Of a stretch of 64,000 bases of DNA, positions 58,958 through 64,000 are shown piece by piece. Made by a program: the position numbers and the translations under genes. The stretch is from NCBI GenBank assembly GCA_037176885.1, contig JAWWNJ010000005.1:372001-436000 (forward strand), in the 5' to 3' direction. Positions within the stretch are counted from its first letter, which is position 1. Each line of letters begins with the position of its first letter. The DNA comes from Favolaschia claudopus (lineage: Eukaryota > Basidiomycota > Agaricomycetes > Agaricales > Mycenaceae). The notes under the pieces are model-generated. The model was given only the letters and a program-made list of their open reading frames with translations, searched no databases and was not told the origin of the DNA.

Positions 58958-59425
58958 TCAATACTCGTTATCAAAACAGGACCCACAAGCGCCCATATCA
59001 TGGATAACTGAGCTCGACTCAAAAATTTGCGAGAAATGGACGGGAGGAGAGGCCATAAATGCGGGGGACTGTTCCAATCCTCGATTCGTGAAATTCGGAT
59101 GGGCTTCAGAGATTTTTGTAAGACGATCAAGCACTATCTTATCAACTAGTGCGTAGGTAACTCTGAGAGAGCCCTGATCTGCATGAGGTTTGTCGTTCAC
59201 GAAGAAAAGCTTGAAATGCATAACTGCAGCAGCGCAGGAATCCGGGGGATCCGGAGCTGGAGGTTGTACGATCCAAGGCTCAAGCCGGCAGAAGCTGCAA
59301 AAAACCGCATCCGAGCAGGACCCGGATATACAGTCGCATGCACCGTGTAGAGTTGATTTGTGGTGGAAATGGCAATCAATGGGCAGTAGGGCAGATTCGA
59401 GTCGTTGGGAGGGAGAGAGTTGCAA
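58958..59425 (-). CDS. Hypothetical protein, low confidence
   Basis: This is an uninterrupted 155-codon frame with an ATG, divergent to the VHS-GAT gene. The C-terminal half (LRVTYALVDKIVLDRLTKIS; FSQIFESSSVIHDMGACGSC) looks protein-like, whereas the N-terminal half is cysteine/serine-rich and less convincing. No family is recognised, and an antisense frame on the + strand is of similar quality. It may instead be upstream region of the VHS-GAT gene. Confidence 0.25.
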   Translation of the reverse strand: MQLSPSQRLESALLPIDCHFHHKSTLHGACDCISGSCSDAVFCSFCRLEPWIVQPPAPDPPDSCAAAVMHFKLFFVNDKPHADQGSLRVTYALVDKIVLDRLTKISEAHPNFTNRGLEQSPAFMASPPVHFSQIFESSSVIHDMGACGSCFDNEY

Positions 59426-59477
59426 CGGAGGCGTGACGATGTGACTGTGACACCGCCTCCGGGTCGACCACGACGAT

Positions 59478-62400
59478 ATGAAGAGGCTATTCGGCGGCGG
59501 GAAGCAAAAAGCAAGTAAATCCCAACGAAGAGAGGTTATATCTAATCAATACAACGACAGGACCAGCCATTACAACCTCCAATTAACCCGCAACAGACTC
59601 CAGTTCAAACACCCATCCACCAGCAGTTTGCGACCAAGGGCGACGATGGCGGACAATGGGAGATAGTAGAGCAGCATCAGCACACGCCCTCGCTACCCCC
59701 AGGCGCATCTCCTCCAGCTCCTAGTCCAACTGCTCGCTCTCCTTCGCCGTATAGTATGACCCCATCGAAACAGCCACTACCCCCACAAACTCTCCGCAAG
59801 AAAACACCCCCAGTGCTTGGAATCTTGTCTTCTCTCGATCCTGTACAGTCCCAGGGGCACAACAGAAATATCTCCGAAGAGAACATACCACACTCGAAGG
59901 ACAAGGAGAAGAAGGGTGGTTTCTGGAACCGAAGCGGCGGCGGCGGAGATAAGGACAAGGAACGGGAACGCGAACGTGAGCGCGAACGAGAGCGTGCTGC
60001 TGCAGAAATGGAAGCAGCTGCGAGGGAGAGAGAGCGAGAGCTTCGTGACCAGAGTCGCGGTCGCAGAGACGAAGAGAACGAGCTCACACGCAAAATCGGT
60101 TCGTGTTTGCTCACATCTGCTGCGGTTTGTCTTATACTCTGCAGGGTTCCTCACTGCTACGGCGTCCGAGGACTGGACCCTCGTTCTCGATGTCTGTGAC
60201 CACGCCTCGTCGTCTGAAGCCAACGCAAAAGAGGCCGTTCGTGCGCTGCGTCGCGAATTCAAGTACGGCGAGCCTGCAGCACAACTTGCCGCGGCCAGGG
60301 TGAGTTCCGATATCTTCTCCGAATTCAAAGTCCTCCCATGGAGTCGATTATGGAGTCCATTATCGACTTGATTCTAAAGTCGATCCTGATCCCAATTCTG
60401 CACGACTGTTGTCATATAAGTCGATTATTCTGAAGTTCTGGGTTTGGACTCGGAACAGTCGATTCGACTCAATTTCGACTCGATAATCGCTTTTGGTCGA
60501 TTCTTGGAGCAGACCTACAATCGACCGAAAAATTTATTCTCCACCTCATATTCAAATGCTAAAAAGGACTTTGACTTTCTCTGTTGAACTGAGGCTGATG
60601 TTTTGCAGCTATGGGCCATCATGCTGCGCAACTCGTCCGAAACCTTCATCAATCAATCCACCTCGCGCAAATTCCTCGACACCCTCGAAGACCTCCTCAC
60701 CTCGACCCGCACCATCCCCGTCGTCCGAGAGCGCGTCATGGACGTTCTCGCCGCTGCCGCTTACGCCAGCGGTTCCAGTGAGTTGCCACATTTCGCGCGT
60801 GCTAATTGACTGAACAACCCTTCCAGAAAAAGACACGGGCTTTCGTGGCCTCTGGCGGCGCGTCAAGCCGCGCGATAAACCCGAAGAAGGCATGCCCTTC
60901 GATACCGAAGACGCCATGTTTAACCCGCCGCTCCTCGCGGTCGCCGCATCGACGGTCTCCCCACCGCCCATCGTTTACCACGACGCCACGCCCATCGTCC
61001 CCGACACCCCGCCCGTCTCGCGCCCTCCACCGCGGAAACGCAAAACCAGTGACAACCACCCTGGCGCTGACAACAATACGAACAGCAAGCCGCACCGGTC
61101 ACATCGACATCAGATCATTCCGCCCGACGAGGATATGCGGCGGCTGTTTCAAGAGTGCAAGATTGGTGTGGGGAACGCCAATTTGCTGACTCAGGCGCTG
61201 GTGGTAGCGACGCCTGAACAAGTGAACGACCCTGTCATTGTGGTGCGTATCAGCCTTTTTTGGAGACACAAAGACATCGGTTGAGCGGGAAACCAGGAAT
61301 TCCACAAGAAATGCAAGGATTCGCAGGAGCTCATATTTACACAAATTCCATGGGCATCTGCTGGTGCTGAGCGAAGCCGTGCTGCGAAAGATCAAGAGGA
61401 ACGCGAACGTGCACGGACCCGGAAGACGAGCACAACGTCTTTAACGCCACACAATGGCAGTCTGACTGATTTGTCTCAAGGCGCTGCAACGCAGACGCGC
61501 GAGGAGGAGTTGCTGGCGGATCTTCTTGCATCGAACGAACTGTTGATGGAGGCATTGAAACTGTATGACGATTTAAAGAGGGTCGCACTGGAGAGGGAGG
61601 TGGAGGATCGGAGTCGAGGAGATACAAAAATGGATCCTAGAGTAAGTCTTTTTTTCTGTATTAACAATCGATATCCTGGCCTACCAATGCTGACGAACCT
61701 TAAATACAGCTGCGACAATACATCGGCGAAGATGGAACGCTACACGCAGAAGCTGCAGGCATGGGCGGCAGCTCATCTCGATCGCGCTCACCCTCACCCG
61801 CCCCGACACGCACGGCTATTGTCCCTCCTGTACCTACGATGCAACATCCACTCCCGAGTCACCCACAACAACAACATTCAGGCGAGCCAGTTGCCTTCCA
61901 GCCCTCTCCGCCTCCCCATGCGCAATCACACGGCGCTCAACAGTCGCTTGCACCTCCCCCGGCAGCGCCGCAAGGCCCGCGTTCGCCTGGCATGAATTCG
62001 AATCTGTCGAGGACGCCGTCGCCTGCGCATCCGGATCTGCAGGGGGCTCTGGGCGTTGGGGAGGTGGTGAATGGTGTTGGTGCAATGCGCGTTGGTGGGC
62101 CGAGGGAATATGCAGGGCAGAATGGGCGTCCGTCAATTGATGATGTTAGTGTGACCAGCCATGGGCACTCGCATCGCGGTGAATATCCTGCGTCGTCACA
62201 TCACGGGCATGGGCAAAGTGCCACCGCAGCTACAGCGTCAACGACCAGCGGCAATGCGGCCCTTACTTCGAACCACTCTTCATCCGATTCGGATTTGGAG
62301 GATGATGAGCGGTATGGGCAGCAGCAGTATCAGCCCAGTGCCAAGGCGTTGGGTAAACGGCGGGTTGAGCCGGAGACGTATGGCGATGACGTTGGGATGG

Positions 62401-62606
62401 GGAGGCGGAGTAGTGTGGAGAATCATTTCGATGATCGGCCGGGTGGGTATGATACGGATGAGGAGGGGGAGATGACGCCGGAGAGGATGTGGGCGGCGAG
62501 GATGCATCCGGCGACGCACTATGTATATGATGCGGCAGCGGAGAGGACGCAAGCGAGGATACGGCAGGGGCATGTTAGTGCGTTGATTGTGAATGGGGTG
62601 CATTAA
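59478..62606 (+). CDS. VHS-GAT domain endosomal adaptor (LSB5-like), unfused
   Basis: The product begins MKRLFGGGKQK and has a Pro/Gln-rich stretch, a long charged coiled-coil-like segment with many Arg-Glu pairs and a VHS domain (LTRKIGFLTATASEDWTLVL; KYGEPAAQLAAARLWAIMLR; TSRKFLDTLEDLLTSTRTIP). Then come a linker (GLWRRVKPRDKPEEGMPFD), GAT helices (IIPPDEDMRRLFQECKIGVG; ELIFTQIPWASAGAERSRAA; EELLADLLASNELLMEALKL) and a disordered tail ending SALIVNGVH. VHS-GAT proteins bind ubiquitin and sorting motifs in endosomal trafficking; yeast Lsb5 also links to actin patches. Introns after AAAATCG and after GGTTCCA occur at identical places and phases in the TKL-VHS-GAT fusion. One problem: the first exon (37 nt) does not join in frame to the Gln-rich second exon with the only visible donor (gtaaatcc), so the N-terminus may be misassembled or start further in. 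Confidence 0.85.
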
Positions 62607-63293
62607 CGCATATGGTGTGAGTTGAGGAAGGAGGGCGTTTTTGATTCGAGGTGGTGCAACTCTTTTCGTGGGGGTGTATTTTTCGTCTTTCCGGAGGTGC
62701 TCGTTTTCTTTTATTTCAACGCTTCAACGCTTTAGGCAAGGCAAGGATCGCAATAGGCGCCGTGGAGGCGAAGGAAGGGCGCTGTAGTACCTACGTATAA
62801 CATTATAACACCATTACATGTAATGATCGCTCACATTTGCATAATTTATTGGAGGTGCTCGGGAACGTGGCTGTTGTGTAGGGCGCCATACTAAAAATTT
62901 CCATTTTGGGATGCGAAGCGTTGTGGTATTTGACTGTGTTTGACGGAATTGATGACCGCCTTTTCTCTTCTGCATCCACCTCCGTCGCGTCAAGTTGATT
63001 CTCGCCGCCGGAATTGAGCAACGAATCGCATGGAGTCGGAGGGGCGCACGGCCAGAGACTCGCACGATGGTCGTAATATCCCGTGACATGTTCGAGCTTG
63101 CTCCCTCCCACCAACGGCCGCACGCATGGACACGCTGAAGGTCCTCTCTTTTGCTACTATCCTCTCAGTCTGCTCCTCTACCGTATACTTGTATTGCACA
63201 TCGCACAAAAAACGCGTCGACCGCTCTCAGGTATCTCGATACTGCTCCGTGGTGGCGATTCTGGCCTGATCGAGTTCAAAGCTTCCTACAGAT
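62607..63293. other. Intergenic, with an inverted copy of the duplication-boundary sequence
   Basis: From about 62899 to 63000 the minus strand reads caaacacagtcaaataccac then aacgcttcgcatcccaaaat, matching the right edge of both segmental duplication copies (30230-30267 and 57605-57642). Weaker similarity extends through ggaggtgga upstream of it. No gene is supported. Confidence 0.55.
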
Positions 63294-64000
63294 ATGAAAG
63301 CCTGGCGTCATGCCGGCGACGAAGACTCATGCTTTGGGGATCCATGGCCTCTGCTCTCTTCCTTCCTGGCCGAGAATGGATACGATATATGGAATCCAAC
63401 TACCCGAAGCACGCCTAGAATCCGCAGATATAGGGCTTGTGACCTTCCAACTTCCTCACTTGGACGGCATTACCATCGGAGAACCGATGCCTCACCACTA
63501 ATCATGACATCCCTTATGGTCACGGTATTTATGCGCTTGTTATTCGCCTCCAATTGGTTCTGAGCATTGGATCAATTCAGAACGGGCTGGTCTATCCAGC
63601 TCGGCACAAGAAGGGATTTGATGTGGTGATTAAAACCATTTGTGCAGGGAGCCAAGGGCACTCTCAGCTTCGGATTCTTCGGAAACTCGCAACGGGGGCC
63701 GAAGCGATGCGTCCCTCCAATCATGTTCTCCCGATGTTTGAAGAGATCCACCTGGATGACATTGTGTTCGGAGTATTCCCTTTCCTATCTACACCCCTGG
63801 ATAACCGCTTCTTTTGTACTGAAGTGTGCTCGGCGGGCGACATGATCAACTTGATAGTCCAAATGCTTGAAGTAGGTTTCCCTCTCGTTGATCACCGTTA
63901 TCTTGTTCAAGTCAAGACAGGCCACAATATTTATTCACGATCGCCTTATTGCCCATCAGGCAAGTGGCGTATCCTTCTCGTAGTGTCTTTTTCAGAAACT
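63294..64000 (+). CDS. Protein kinase-like protein, basidiomycete type, 5' part (runs off the window)
   Basis: The clearest part, about 63490-63868, reads GHGIYALVIRLQLVLSIGSI, QLRILRKLATGAEAMRPSNH, VLPMFEEIHLDDIVFGVFPF and AGDMINLIVQMLE. After an intron (gtaggtttcc...agacag) it continues ATIFIHDRLIAHQ. This matches the N-lobe and start of the catalytic-loop region of a protein-kinase-like family common in Agaricomycetes. The upstream exon with FLAENGYDIWNP is probably its N-terminus, but the exons between 63400 and 63490 are unresolved. The gene is cut by the window end before the catalytic residues, so activity cannot be judged. Confidence 0.6.

Overview
The window looks like nuclear DNA of a mushroom-forming basidiomycete (Agaricomycetes). 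Genes are dense and split by many 43-65 nt GT-AG introns, several exons are extremely short, and the set includes membrane-protein families, kinase-like proteins and expanded tyrosine-kinase-like (TKL) kinases of the kind known from that class. No tRNA, rRNA or CRISPR array was recognised.

Left part (1-9.3 kb) is repeat-rich: a 57-bp tandem repeat, a roughly 0.8-kb non-autonomous element with terminal inverted repeats, and four near-identical tandem copies of a 924-bp unit (3941-7638). From 9.3 to 21.7 kb the DNA is ordinary and gene-dense: two convergent paralogous multi-span membrane proteins, a DUF89/ARMT1-like protein whose gene carries four exons of 9-11 nt, an AlkB-like dioxygenase, a hotdog-fold thioesterase and the NatC acetyltransferase NAA30. 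A second ordinary block (30-36 kb, plus 41.3-42.1 kb) holds a secreted alpha/beta hydrolase, a small Sho1-like SH3 protein, an aldo/keto reductase and a one-span membrane protein. The 36.4-41.2 kb interval is a 4.75-kb inverted repeat whose arms are degenerate minisatellites.

The centre of interest is 22.4-63 kb. Four genes share the same head, an N-terminal helical region followed by a TKL-type kinase domain, and each continues in frame into a different C-terminal module. These are VHS plus a partial second VHS plus two GAT segments (22452-27059), PH-CRIB-STE20 kinase of the Cla4/PAK type (42666-46889), a C1-type zinc finger (47578-50027), and a Bck1-type MAPKKK kinase domain with an altered DFG motif (51320-54419). 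The swap point always lies just after the last TKL kinase subdomain. An unfused VHS-GAT gene (59478-62606) sits nearby and shares intron positions with the fused VHS-GAT tail. Two near-identical AGC-like kinase genes (28055-29951 and 55439-57331) lie upstream of two of the fusions because a block of about 5 kb (25.2-30.3 kb and 52.6-57.6 kb) is duplicated in direct orientation. A 421-bp palindromic MITE with TA target-site duplication sits at the edge of one copy, and the other copy preserves the empty site.

I read this as a locus where segmental duplication and exon shuffling have repeatedly attached one signalling head to different polarity, cell-wall-integrity and membrane-trafficking modules. 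The gene structures were assembled by eye from splice signals and family resemblance. Fusion at the protein level, function and expression are inference.
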